The notes under the pieces were generated by a model that was given only the letters and a program-made list of their open reading frames with translations, made no database searches and was not told the DNA's origin. From Alphaproteobacteria bacterium (GTDB lineage: Bacteria; Pseudomonadota; Alphaproteobacteria; UBA828), in contig JAJDXK010000029.1 in NCBI GenBank assembly GCA_022823305.1, positions 57,389 through 121,388 on the forward strand: DNA of 64,000 bases. Direction: 5' to 3'. Positions 50,503 to 58,487 of the stretch are shown one piece after another. Position numbers and translations under genes: made by a program. Position 1 is the first letter of the stretch. Each line of letters starts with the position of its first letter.

Positions 50503-51316
50503 GGCGGCGCATCCCGACGCGCACGCCGTGGGCGCGGTGCTCGACGCCATCGGCCCGGCCGCGGTCGCGGTGAGCGGCGGCGTCGACAGCATGACGCTGG
50601 CGCTGCTCGCCGGGCGCCGGGCGGGTGCGGACTGCACGATGTTCCACGCCGTCTCGCCGGCGGTGCCGCCGGAGGCGACGGCGCGTGTGCGGAACCACGC
50701 CGCGCGCGAGGGCTGGCGGCTCACCGTGCTCGATGCGGGCGAGTTCGACGATCCCGTCTACCGCGCCAACCCGGCGGACCGCTGCTTCTACTGCAAGACC
50801 AACCTTTACGGCGCGCTCGCCGCGCGGAGCGACGCCACCCTGCTCTCCGGCACCAACCTGGACGACCTCGGGGACTGGCGGCCGGGGCTCAGGGCGGCCG
50901 AGGCCCACGGCGTGCGTCACCCCTTCGTCGAGGCGGGGATCGACAAGGCGGCCGTCCGCGCCATCGCGGCATCGATCGGCTTCGACGACCTCGCGCGCCT
51001 GCCGGCAGCGCCCTGCCTCGCGAGCCGCATCGAGACCGGGCTCCGCGTCGAGGCGGACGAGCTTGCCGCGGTCCACGCCGCCGAGCGCTACCTCGCGCGG
51101 CAGCTACGGCCGGAGACGGTGCGCTGCCGCCGGCGCAGGACGGGCATCGTGATCGAGCTCGACGGACCGACCCTGGATGCGCTCAGCGCCAGCCGACGCG
51201 ACGCGCTCGGTGCCGCCGTCGCCGGCATGTTCGCGAGCGACGCAAGAGTCCGGCCGGTCAGCTTCGCGCCCTACCGGACGGGGAGCGCCTTCCTGAGGCC
51301 CGCGACCCCGGCGTGA
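50495..51316 (+). CDS. larE: LarE, sulfur transferase of nickel-pincer cofactor synthesis (three-cysteine type)
   Basis: 273-residue PP-loop protein: VSGGVDS (Ser27-Ser32) is the ATP-pyrophosphatase motif. LarE adenylates the P2CMN carboxylates and replaces oxygen by sulfur. Three cysteines are conserved: C97-x2-C100 (RCFYCK) and C174 (APCLASRIE). The Lactobacillus enzyme uses a single sacrificial Cys, whereas the three-Cys type binds a [4Fe-4S] cluster that carries the transferred sulfide; the latter is indicated here. The start overlaps larC by 8 bases and the end overlaps larB (GTGA). Confidence 0.93.
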   Translation: MAEAAHPDAHAVGAVLDAIGPAAVAVSGGVDSMTLALLAGRRAGADCTMFHAVSPAVPPEATARVRNHAAREGWRLTVLDAGEFDDPVYRANPADRCFYCKTNLYGALAARSDATLLSGTNLDDLGDWRPGLRAAEAHGVRHPFVEAGIDKAAVRAIAASIGFDDLARLPAAPCLASRIETGLRVEADELAAVHAAERYLARQLRPETVRCRRRRTGIVIELDGPTLDALSASRRDALGAAVAGMFASDARVRPVSFAPYRTGSAFLRPATPA

Positions 51317-51987
51317 GTACGCCCGACGCCATCACCCTCGACCTCGAGCGCCGCGCCCGCATCGGTATCGAGGAGGCCGTGCTGTGCGCGGGCAAGACGC
51401 CCGAGCAGATGGCCGCGATCCTGCGCCGCGCCGACGAGGCCGGCGCCAGCCTGCTGCTGACGCGGCTCGACGAAGGCCAGCGCGACGCCCTGCCCGAGGC
51501 GCTGGCTGCGCGCATCGACTACGAGGCGCTCTCGCGCACCGGCGTCTTCGGCACGGTCGCAGCGCCTGCGGGCGAGGCGCGCGTCGCCATCGTCTCCGCC
51601 GGGACCTCGGACCAGCCGGTGAGCCGCGAGGCCGCCCGCACCCTGGCCTATCACGGGCATGCGGCGGTCGAGATCGGCGACGTGGGAGTCGCCGGCCTCT
51701 GGCGCCTGCTGGCGCGGATCGACGAGATCAGGGCCTTCCCCATCGTCATCGTCGCGGCCGGCATGGACGCGGCGCTGCCCTCGGTGCTGGGCGGGCTGGT
51801 GCCGGGGCTGGTGATCGCGGTGCCGACGTCCACCGGCTACGGCATCGCCCAGGGCGGGCGCACGGCGATGACGGCCATGCTCGCCTCGTGCGCGCCGGGG
51901 GTCGCGGTGGTCAACATCGACAACGGCTACGGCGCCGCCTGCGCCGCCCTGCGCGCGCTCTCGCTGCTCGCCCCGGCGGGCGATTGA
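51313..51987 (+). CDS. larB: LarB, carboxylase/hydrolase of nickel-pincer cofactor synthesis
   Basis: 224-residue protein with the PurE-like fold. VSAGTSDQPVSREAARTLAYHG and EIGDVGVAGLWRLLARIDEI form the active-site region, and VPTSTGYGIAQGGRTAMTAMLASCAPGV (landmarks about 175-200) closes it. LarB carboxylates nicotinic acid adenine dinucleotide and hydrolyses it to P2CMN, the first step of the pathway. The start is GTG at 51313, overlapping the larE stop. larC, larE and larB are all present, so the cell can make the cofactor, but larA is not visible in the window. Confidence 0.93.
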   Translation: MSTPDAITLDLERRARIGIEEAVLCAGKTPEQMAAILRRADEAGASLLLTRLDEGQRDALPEALAARIDYEALSRTGVFGTVAAPAGEARVAIVSAGTSDQPVSREAARTLAYHGHAAVEIGDVGVAGLWRLLARIDEIRAFPIVIVAAGMDAALPSVLGGLVPGLVIAVPTSTGYGIAQGGRTAMTAMLASCAPGVAVVNIDNGYGAACAALRALSLLAPAGD

Positions 51988-51989
51988 CT

Positions 51990-52775
51990 TCAGCCGGCCT
52001 CAGCCTGCTCGCGCGCGGCCGCGGTGCGTGCGTGGAGGGTGCGCAGCGCCTGGAGCTCGGCCTCGCTCGGCGCAGGCGTGACGGCGAGGTCCCCGGCGAC
52101 CGCGAGCGTCCAGCCGGTGGCGGCCCGCACCTCCTCCGCTTCGACACCCGGGTGGACGTGGGTGAGCACCAGCTCGCGGCTCTCGGGATCGGGCTCGAGC
52201 ACGCCGAGATCAGTGATCACCGTGCTGGGACCGCGCCCCGGCAGGCCGGCCCGCTCGCGCCAGTCTCCGCCGGTGAGATGCCCGGCAGAGGTCACGAAGT
52301 CCACCGTCTCGACGAAGCTGCGCCGCGACTGGCGCATGATGACGAAGACCTCGCCGGCGAGCGCGGCGATCTCCGGCGCGCCGCCCGCGCCCGGCAGGCG
52401 CACCTTTGGCTCGGCGTAGTCGCCGATCACGGTGGTGTTGATGTTGCCGAAGCGGTCGAGCTGGGCCGCTCCGAGGAAGCCCACCGTGATACGCCCGCCC
52501 TGCAGCCAGTAGCGGAAGATCTCGGCGGTCGACACGATGAAGTCGGCGGTCTCGGCGAGCTCGCTGTCGCCGATGGAGAGCGGCAGCACGGCGGGCTTGG
52601 CGCCCACGGTGCCGGACTCGTAGATCAGCACGGCGTCGGGCGCGTGCGTCGCGCGGGCGAGGTTGGCCGCTGCGCTCGGCAGGCCGATGCCGACGAAGCA
52701 CACCGTGCCGTTGCCGATCAGCCGCGCGGCTGCGACGGTCATCATCTCGTCGGCGCTGAAGCCGTTCCCGCTCAT
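51990..52775 (-). CDS. CoA-transferase family I beta subunit (no alpha subunit adjacent)
   Basis: 261 residues: YESGTVGAKPAVLPLSIGD has the catalytic Glu (E53 in ESG), GFLGAAQLDRFGNINTTVIGDY and VITDLGVLEPDPESRELVLTHVHPGV (landmarks about 105-230) match beta subunits of glutaconate/3-oxoadipate-type CoA transferases (IpdB-like). These need an alpha subunit, normally encoded immediately upstream, but here the 154-base gap upstream leads to a divergent ABC ATPase. The alpha subunit must lie elsewhere, or the gene is a remnant. It is convergent with larB, 2 bases apart. No clear Shine-Dalgarno was seen before the ATG at 52775. Confidence 0.85.
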   Translation of the reverse strand: MSGNGFSADEMMTVAAARLIGNGTVCFVGIGLPSAAANLARATHAPDAVLIYESGTVGAKPAVLPLSIGDSELAETADFIVSTAEIFRYWLQGGRITVGFLGAAQLDRFGNINTTVIGDYAEPKVRLPGAGGAPEIAALAGEVFVIMRQSRRSFVETVDFVTSAGHLTGGDWRERAGLPGRGPSTVITDLGVLEPDPESRELVLTHVHPGVEAEEVRAATGWTLAVAGDLAVTPAPSEAELQALRTLHARTAAAREQAEAG

Positions 52776-52928
52776 GGGCGCTGTCTTAGCCCGAGCGGCC
52801 CGGTGGAGGGAAGAGCGGCGGGCGCAGCGGTCCGGCTTCGGCCCCGACCTTGCCCGCATCGTCCGCTTGCGATAGGCAGGCACCCCAGCGGCGCAGGGGG
52901 CGAGCCGCCGACGGCGGGACGAGAGGCG

Positions 52929-53909
52929 GTGACGCTGCTCACGGTCGAGAACCTGACCAAGATCTTCACGGTCGGCAAGGACGAGGACCTGATCGCGGTC
53001 AACAACGTCTCGTTCTCGCTGGAGCGGGGCGAGACGCTGGGTCTCGTGGGCGAGAGCGGCTCGGGCAAGACCACGGTGGGGCGCTGCGTGCTCCGGCTGA
53101 TCGAGCCGACGGAAGGGCGCATCGCGCTGGGCGACCAGGAAATCAGCGCGCTCGATGCGGCCGGGCTGCGCGCGCTCCGGGCGCGGATGCAGCTCGTCTT
53201 CCAGGACCCTTTCGGCTCGCTCAACCCGAGGCTCACCGTCTACCAGACGGTGGACGAGCCGCTCGCGCTGCACGGCGTGGGGCGGCCTGAGCGCAGGCCC
53301 CGCGTCGGCGCCATGCTGGAGCGCGTGGGCCTGCCCGTCGACGTCTTCAACTACTACCCGGCGGACCTCACGGCGAGCGAGCAGCAGCGCGTCGGCATCG
53401 CCCGCGCGCTCGTGACGCAGCCCGAGTTCGTGGTGCTCGACGAGCCCACCTCCATGCTCGACCCCTCCGCGCGGGCCGAGATCCTGGACCTGCTCAAGGC
53501 GATCCAGACGGAAACCGGGACCGCCTACATCTTCATCTCCCACGACCTGACCTCGGTGGCCAAGATCAGCCACCGCATCGCCATCATGTACCTCGGCCAC
53601 ATCGTCGAGCACGCGCCCACCGAGATCATCATGGAGAGCCAGCGCCATCCCTACAGCCGCGCGCTGCTCTCCGCCGTGCTGTTCCCGGACCCGCACCGCC
53701 GGCCCGACCCCTACGTGATCGAGGGCGAAATCCCGACGGCGATCAACCCGAAGCCGGAATGTCCGCTCTACGGACGCTGCCCGATCCGCGAGGAAGCCTG
53801 CCGCGAGGCGGTGCCGCCGCTGCTGGAGGTCGAGGCGGCGCACTATTCGGCCTGCCGCCGCTGGAACGACGTGGCGGCCTCGATGGCGGACGCACGCGCC
53901 GCGATCTAA
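52929..53909 (+). CDS. ABC transporter ATPase, DppF-like, with degenerate signature motif
   Basis: 326-residue ATPase of the peptide-import type. Walker A GESGSGKTT, Q-loop QLVFQDPFGSLNP, Walker B VVLDEPTS and H-loop ISHDL are normal, and the C-terminal oligopeptide-ABC tail (PLYGRCPIREEAC) is present. The signature reads LTASE (L147-E151), not LSGGQ, so it would contribute a poor signature to its partner's ATP site. The start is GTG at 52929. No permease is adjacent; the nearest candidate partner is the ABC operon at 58-63 kb, which has only one ATPase domain. Pairing with it is inferred. Confidence 0.9.
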   Translation: MTLLTVENLTKIFTVGKDEDLIAVNNVSFSLERGETLGLVGESGSGKTTVGRCVLRLIEPTEGRIALGDQEISALDAAGLRALRARMQLVFQDPFGSLNPRLTVYQTVDEPLALHGVGRPERRPRVGAMLERVGLPVDVFNYYPADLTASEQQRVGIARALVTQPEFVVLDEPTSMLDPSARAEILDLLKAIQTETGTAYIFISHDLTSVAKISHRIAIMYLGHIVEHAPTEIIMESQRHPYSRALLSAVLFPDPHRRPDPYVIEGEIPTAINPKPECPLYGRCPIREEACREAVPPLLEVEAAHYSACRRWNDVAASMADARAAI

Positions 53910-53988
53910 AGGCACGATCCGACCGGACGCGGTCGCGCCCGGGTGCTCCACGCTCCTCTTTTCGCACACAGTGCGGGCAGGGAGAGCC

Positions 53989-55005
53989 TCAGCCCTTGAG
54001 CAGCTCCGCCACGCAGCCGTCGAGGAAGCGCATGAAGTCGCTGCCCTCGCGGCCGGGCGAGGCCACGCAGTGGCCCCAGGCAGAGACGTAAGGACGAAGT
54101 TCGGCATTCGGCATGTGCCTGGCCTCGATGGCGTTGTCCTCGGGCGGGAAGTAGAGATCGGTCGTGCAGGGCACGAGGATCGCGCGCGCCCCGATAGCGC
54201 CGAGGGCACGCTCGAAGTCGCCGCCGTAGCGCGCGTTGGCGCTGATGTCGCCAAGCTGCCACGTGCGGAGCTTGGCCAGCAGGTCGTTGGCGTCCCACGC
54301 CAGATGGTCGCGCTCCCAGTCCAGCAGCAGCTCTTCCCAGGTCTCGAAGCCGAGCTCGCGGTGGAGCCGCTCGCGGTAGAAGGTCTGCGAGTATGCCCAT
54401 CCCGCGTAGACCCGGCCGAAGGCTCTGAGGCCCGCCTCGGGCGGTGCGGCGTAGTCGCCGTCCGCGAACGCGGCATCGGCCGTGAGAGCCGCCTTCACCC
54501 CTTCCAGGAACACCCTGTTGTGCGCTGACGTCCGTGCCGAGGCGCAGAAGGGCAGGATGGCATCCACCATGTCGGGATACTGCGCGCCCCACTCGTAGGA
54601 CTGGCAGCCGGCCATGGACCACCCCAGTACCAGCGCGATGCGCCCGACGCCGAGCGCCTCGGTGAGCAGCCGGTGCTGGCAGGCGACGTTGTCGTGGAGG
54701 GTGACGGCGGGGAAGCGCGGCCCGTCGAAGGGTGGCGGCGTGTTGCTCGGCGACGAAGAGAGACCGTTGCCGAACATGTTGATCGAGACGATGAACCAGC
54801 GTTCCGGATCGAGCGCCGGCAGCGCGTGCACGTAGCCCTCGTTGCGGACGTGCGTGCCCGTGTAGAAGGTGGGCATGACGATCGTGTTGTCGCCGGCCGC
54901 GTTGAGGGTCCCCCAGGTCCTGTAGGCGAGCCTGGCGGCCGGCAGCGTGGCGCCGGACTGCAGGGTCACGTCGCCGAGCGCGAATGTCTCGTGGTCCGCC
55001 GCCAC
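53989..55005 (-). CDS. Homoserine O-acetyltransferase (MetX)-like alpha/beta hydrolase
   Basis: 338-residue alpha/beta hydrolase of the MetX superfamily. The nucleophile Ser is in LGWSMAGCQ, Asp in CTTDLYFPP and His in AWGHC; NTPPPFDGPRFPAVTLHDNV is the typical MetX loop. True MetX has GGSMGG at the elbow; here it is GWSMAG, so it is probably a divergent acyltransferase or hydrolase. The preceding glutamine-synthetase-like gene ends 12 bases before it on the same strand, so they are co-transcribed. The acceptor is unknown. Confidence 0.83.
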   Translation of the reverse strand: MAADHETFALGDVTLQSGATLPAARLAYRTWGTLNAAGDNTIVMPTFYTGTHVRNEGYVHALPALDPERWFIVSINMFGNGLSSSPSNTPPPFDGPRFPAVTLHDNVACQHRLLTEALGVGRIALVLGWSMAGCQSYEWGAQYPDMVDAILPFCASARTSAHNRVFLEGVKAALTADAAFADGDYAAPPEAGLRAFGRVYAGWAYSQTFYRERLHRELGFETWEELLLDWERDHLAWDANDLLAKLRTWQLGDISANARYGGDFERALGAIGARAILVPCTTDLYFPPEDNAIEARHMPNAELRPYVSAWGHCVASPGREGSDFMRFLDGCVAELLKG

Positions 55006-55017
55006 GACGAATGGCCC

Positions 55018-56436
55018 TCAGTAGAGCCGCAGGTACTCCTCCACCTCCCAGTCGGTGACCGTCTGGTGGTAGCGCTCCCACTCGTCGACCTTGTAGCGCA
55101 GCCAGGAGGTCATCATGGCGGGGCCGAGCACCTCGGCCGCCAGCGGGTCGTCGCGCAGGGTCTCGGTCGCTTCCAGCAGATGCCGCGGCAGGCGCTGCCC
55201 GCCGCTCGCCACGATCTCCTCGTCCGTAAGGTCGTAGAGGTCCTTGTTCAGCGGCGGGCCGGGGTCGATGCGCTCCATGACTCCCTTGACCGCCGCCGCG
55301 GTCGTCATGCCGAGCGCCAGGTACGGGTTCATGCAGAGGTCGGAGGCGCGGTTCTCGATGCAGAAGCGGTTCTGCGGCAGGCGCAGCATGGCCGAGCGGT
55401 TGTTGTTGCCATAGGTCATGTGGGTCGGCGCCCAGGTCACGGTGCCGCCCTCGAAGCCGCCGACCCGGGCCACCAGCCCGTTGTAGGAGTTGACGGTGGT
55501 GGCGGTCAGCGCGGTGAGCGCGCCGCCGTGGCGCAGCAGACCGCCCACCGCGTGGTAGGCGGCGTCTGCCCAGCCGCTCTCGGTGTCGCCGAAGATGTTC
55601 ACATCCGGCTCGTCGACCCGCTGCATCGAGTAGTTGATGTGCGCGCCCGAGCGCCAGTCGCCGGTGGTGGGCTTGGGCATGTAGGTGGCGAAGAGGCCCT
55701 GTTGCTTTGCCACCTCCTTCAGCAGCACGCGGAGGAACACCAGCCGGTCGGCCATGCCGACGAGGTCGGTGTAGCCGAAGTCGAGCTCGAACTGCGAGTA
55801 GGCACCCTCGCAGACCACGTCCTTCAGCCCCCAGCCGAGGTCCTCGAGGATGTCGATGACCGCGCCGAGGAAGCCCATGGAATCGATGGTGTACTCGATG
55901 TCGTAGCCGAAGGCCTGGCGCCTCGGCCGCACGCCCTCGCCGGGGAGCGGGTCGCTGTCGAAGGCCTTGACCGGCTGCCCGTCCTGCCAGCGCATGACGA
56001 TGAACTCCGGCTCGATGCCGGCGTAACCGACGAAGCCCTTCGCCGCGGTGTCGCGCACCACGCGCTTGAGCGTCTGGCGGGGGCAGAGGTTGTAGGGCGC
56101 GTCTTCCCACCAGAGGTCGGCGAACATCCAGGCGCAGGTCGCATCCCACGGGCAGACGAGCAGGGTGTCGAGATCGGGCACCGGGATCTGGTCGGAATCG
56201 GCGGCGCCGAGCTCGGGCACGAAGGAGATCGAGTGCACGGCGAACTGCGGCCCCCTGCCCATGCACAGGTTCTCGAAGTCGCTGATCGGCACCGGCTTGG
56301 TCTTGGGCAGGCCGTGCATGTCGATCCAGCAGGAGAAGACGTAGCGGACTCCCGCCTCGACCAGCTTCGCCTGCGCCTCGCGGACGCGCTCGACGGGTGG
56401 CAGCGCGTCGGCCACGCTCTCTGGTGTCGCAGTCAT
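55018..56436 (-). CDS. Glutamine synthetase-like ligase (gamma-glutamylamide synthetase group)
   Basis: 472-residue GS-fold enzyme. GIEPEFIVMRW provides Mg-ligand Glu residues, CEGAYSQFELDFGY further ligands, GAHINYSMQ the His, and NNNRSAMLRLPQNRFCIENRASDLCMNPYLALG the ATP/Arg region (landmarks about 340-375). The fold is GS but flanking loops differ from GlnA, matching gamma-glutamylpolyamine, methylamide or anilide ligases that tag amines for catabolism. It is divergent from an Lrp-type regulator 184 bases away, suggesting control by amine or amino acid. No GlnA adenylylation-site or other evidence for ammonia assimilation was seen. Confidence 0.88.
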   Translation of the reverse strand: MTATPESVADALPPVERVREAQAKLVEAGVRYVFSCWIDMHGLPKTKPVPISDFENLCMGRGPQFAVHSISFVPELGAADSDQIPVPDLDTLLVCPWDATCAWMFADLWWEDAPYNLCPRQTLKRVVRDTAAKGFVGYAGIEPEFIVMRWQDGQPVKAFDSDPLPGEGVRPRRQAFGYDIEYTIDSMGFLGAVIDILEDLGWGLKDVVCEGAYSQFELDFGYTDLVGMADRLVFLRVLLKEVAKQQGLFATYMPKPTTGDWRSGAHINYSMQRVDEPDVNIFGDTESGWADAAYHAVGGLLRHGGALTALTATTVNSYNGLVARVGGFEGGTVTWAPTHMTYGNNNRSAMLRLPQNRFCIENRASDLCMNPYLALGMTTAAAVKGVMERIDPGPPLNKDLYDLTDEEIVASGGQRLPRHLLEATETLRDDPLAAEVLGPAMMTSWLRYKVDEWERYHQTVTDWEVEEYLRLY

Positions 56437-56464
56437 CGGACGCGTTCCTCCCTCTGTCGCGGAC

Positions 56465-56481
56465 GATTTAAATGATAAATC
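56465..56481. promoter_or_regulatory. Inverted repeat upstream of the GS-like gene, candidate operator
   Basis: GATTTA (56465-56470), spacer AATGA, TAAATC (56476-56481): a perfect 6+6 inverted repeat in an AT-rich stretch, 28 bases before the start of the GS-like gene and 140 before the Lrp gene. Lrp/AsnC proteins bind short AT-rich inverted repeats, so autoregulation and control of the divergent gene through this site is plausible. Confidence 0.45.
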
Positions 56482-56522
56482 AGATGCACGTGCGGGCTAG
56501 CTTGGAGAACTGGCAATATTTC

Positions 56523-56550
56523 TTGCGATATCGTGATGATTTCTTATACC
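56523..56550 (+). promoter_or_regulatory. Candidate promoter of the Lrp-type regulator gene
   Basis: TTGCGA (56523-56528) and TATACC (56545-56550) with a 16-base spacer, in the AT-rich part of the divergent region. The start would be near 56557, giving a leader of about 65 bases to the ATG at 56621. Confidence 0.4.
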
Positions 56551-56620
56551 ATAGCGTCAACGATAGTTATTCCGCAACACGCGCGCACCCCCGGGTTCAG
56601 CGGCGCCAGGAGACGAGCGC

Positions 56621-57142
56621 ATGTCCCCACCCACGCTGCACACGGTCCAGGCTGTGACTGGCGACGATGTGCCGCGCCTGTCGTCTCCCCACGACGATCT
56701 CAACCAGCAGATCATCCGCCTGCTCCAGGACGACGGGCGCGCCGCCTACGACGAGATCGGGCAGAAGCTCGGCGTCTCCGGCGGAACGGTGCGCAATCGC
56801 GTCACCCGGATGCGCGAGGCCGGCATGCTCCACATCGTGGCGGTGGTCGACCCGGTTGCCGTCGACTACGAGTCCGACGCGATGCTCGGCATCAAGGTCG
56901 CACCGGGCATCGCCCCGTCCGCGGTCGCGGAGCGGCTCGATCCCTACCCGGCCGTGGTCTACGTCATGTGGGTGAGCGGCCGCTTCGATCTGCTGGTGGA
57001 ACTCGTGTGCGACCAGGAGACGGAACTCACGAGCTTCCTCAACCAGCATGTCCACGGTCAGTCCGATATCGCACACGTCGAGGTCATGACCCGGCTCGGC
57101 ATGTTCAAGAACCAGTTCCTGCTCAAGCGCCATCTGCCCTGA
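56621..57142 (+). CDS. Lrp/AsnC-family transcriptional regulator
   Basis: 173-residue regulator. DLNQQIIRLLQDDGRAAYDEIGQKLGVSGGTVRNRVTRMREAGML is the winged helix-turn-helix (landmarks residues 26-70), and the RAM/AsnC ligand domain follows (YPAVVYVMWVSGRFDLLVELVCDQETELTSFL). It should sense an amino acid or amine and control the GS-like gene upstream and/or the Rieske gene 28 bases downstream. An N-terminal extension of about 22 residues precedes the HTH. The long divergent region holds candidate operator and promoter sites. Confidence 0.9.
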   Translation: MSPPTLHTVQAVTGDDVPRLSSPHDDLNQQIIRLLQDDGRAAYDEIGQKLGVSGGTVRNRVTRMREAGMLHIVAVVDPVAVDYESDAMLGIKVAPGIAPSAVAERLDPYPAVVYVMWVSGRFDLLVELVCDQETELTSFLNQHVHGQSDIAHVEVMTRLGMFKNQFLLKRHLP

Positions 57143-57170
57143 CGAGCCCGGCGCTCAACAGGAGGTTGCC

Positions 57171-58286
57171 ATGAGCCCATCGCTGCAATCCATCCTGGGG
57201 GTCGAGGCGATCGCCGCGTTCGAGACGCCGGGCGCGGTGGCGCGGGGACTGCCGGCCGCGGCCTACACCAGCGAGGCCTTCTTCCGGCTCGAGAACGAGC
57301 GGATCTTCTCCCGCTCATGGGTGTTCGCCGGCCTCGCGCACGAGCTGGCCCGACCGGGCGACGTGGTGCCGGTCACCGTGGCCGGCAAGCCGGTGCTGCT
57401 GGTGCGCGACGCGGAAGGCGAGGTGCGGGCGTTCCACAACGTCTGCCGCCACCGCTGCCTCAAGCTCGTGGACGAGCCCGGCAACGCGGGGCCCGCCATC
57501 CAGTGCCCCTACCACTCCTGGACCTACAGGCTGGACGGCGCGCTCCACCTCGCTCCCTACTTCGGCGGGCGCGACCCGCGCGCGGTACCGGCCGGCTTCG
57601 ACCGCGCGCAGCACGGGCTGGTGCCGGTGCGGCTGGCGACCTGGCACGACTGGATCTTCGTCAACCTCAGCGGGGAGGCGCCGCCGCTCGACGAATTCGT
57701 TGCCCCGCTCCTGAGGCACCTCGGAGGGCTCGACCTCTCCCGGATGCGGCACGTCGTCACCGTCGACCTGGGCGAGATCGCGGCCAACTGGAAGCTCCTG
57801 ATGGAGAACTTCATCGAGCCCTACCACGTGCCCTTCGTCCATGCGACGACCACAGAGCAGCCGCTGACCGACCACTACACGGTGAACGAGCCGGGCTGTC
57901 TGGGCTGCGCCGTCGACGTCTCCAGCGAGGCGAAGCGGGACGACACGCTCTCGGCCGATTCCCGCTACCTCACGATTTTCCCCAACTTCTCGCTGGGGGT
58001 CTACTTCCCGGACCAGGTCGGCGTGCACCTCGACGTGCCGCTGGCACCCGGCCTCACCCTCCAGCGCCGCGCGGTCTACAGCCTGCGTCCCGAGCCGCAT
58101 TCGGCCGACGAGGCGGCGCAGCTGGCTGCGCTCTGGCGCGACGTTCACGTGGAGGACCAGATGATCTGCGAGCGGCTGCAGGAGGGACGCGAGTCCGCCG
58201 TCGCGGGGGGCGGCGGCGTGCTCTCGCCGGTATGGGAGGACTCGGTGCGGAGCTTCCAGGAACTCGTGTTGAACCGCCTGCGATAA
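57171..58286 (+). CDS. Rieske non-heme iron oxygenase alpha subunit
   Basis: 371-residue oxygenase. Rieske motif CRHRCLKL and CPYHSW bind the [2Fe-2S] cluster (C-x-H...C-x2-H), and ENFIEPYHVPFVH holds the Asp/Glu-His-His type mononuclear iron site. It resembles the choline/glycine-betaine and carnitine oxygenase group, which works as alpha-only trimers. A reductase is not encoded nearby. GGAGG is well spaced before the ATG. It lies immediately downstream of the Lrp gene and is the likely regulated catabolic target: oxidation or demethylation of an amine or amino acid. Confidence 0.9.
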   Translation: MSPSLQSILGVEAIAAFETPGAVARGLPAAAYTSEAFFRLENERIFSRSWVFAGLAHELARPGDVVPVTVAGKPVLLVRDAEGEVRAFHNVCRHRCLKLVDEPGNAGPAIQCPYHSWTYRLDGALHLAPYFGGRDPRAVPAGFDRAQHGLVPVRLATWHDWIFVNLSGEAPPLDEFVAPLLRHLGGLDLSRMRHVVTVDLGEIAANWKLLMENFIEPYHVPFVHATTTEQPLTDHYTVNEPGCLGCAVDVSSEAKRDDTLSADSRYLTIFPNFSLGVYFPDQVGVHLDVPLAPGLTLQRRAVYSLRPEPHSADEAAQLAALWRDVHVEDQMICERLQEGRESAVAGGGGVLSPVWEDSVRSFQELVLNRLR

Positions 58287-58487
58287 CGCCGCCACGCAGG
58301 CCGGGGTGTCGCGCTCGCCCTCAGGATCGTGCGCGCGGGAGAGAGAGTCGCGCGGGATCGCTGCCACGCGAATTTGAACGAGCGCTTGTTTTGATTTTCT
58401 TCTAATATGCCGCCGCGATCTGGGTCGCGTGCGCCTGCGCGCGCCGGCCGGTCGTGCGGTGCAGAGGGAGACTGGGGGAGAGACGAC

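Noticed and set aside
58374..58408. A promoter for the second ABC operon (TTGAAC with TAATAT).
   Set aside because: The spacing is 23 bases, too long for a sigma-70 promoter, and the alternative TTGTTT is only 11 bases away.
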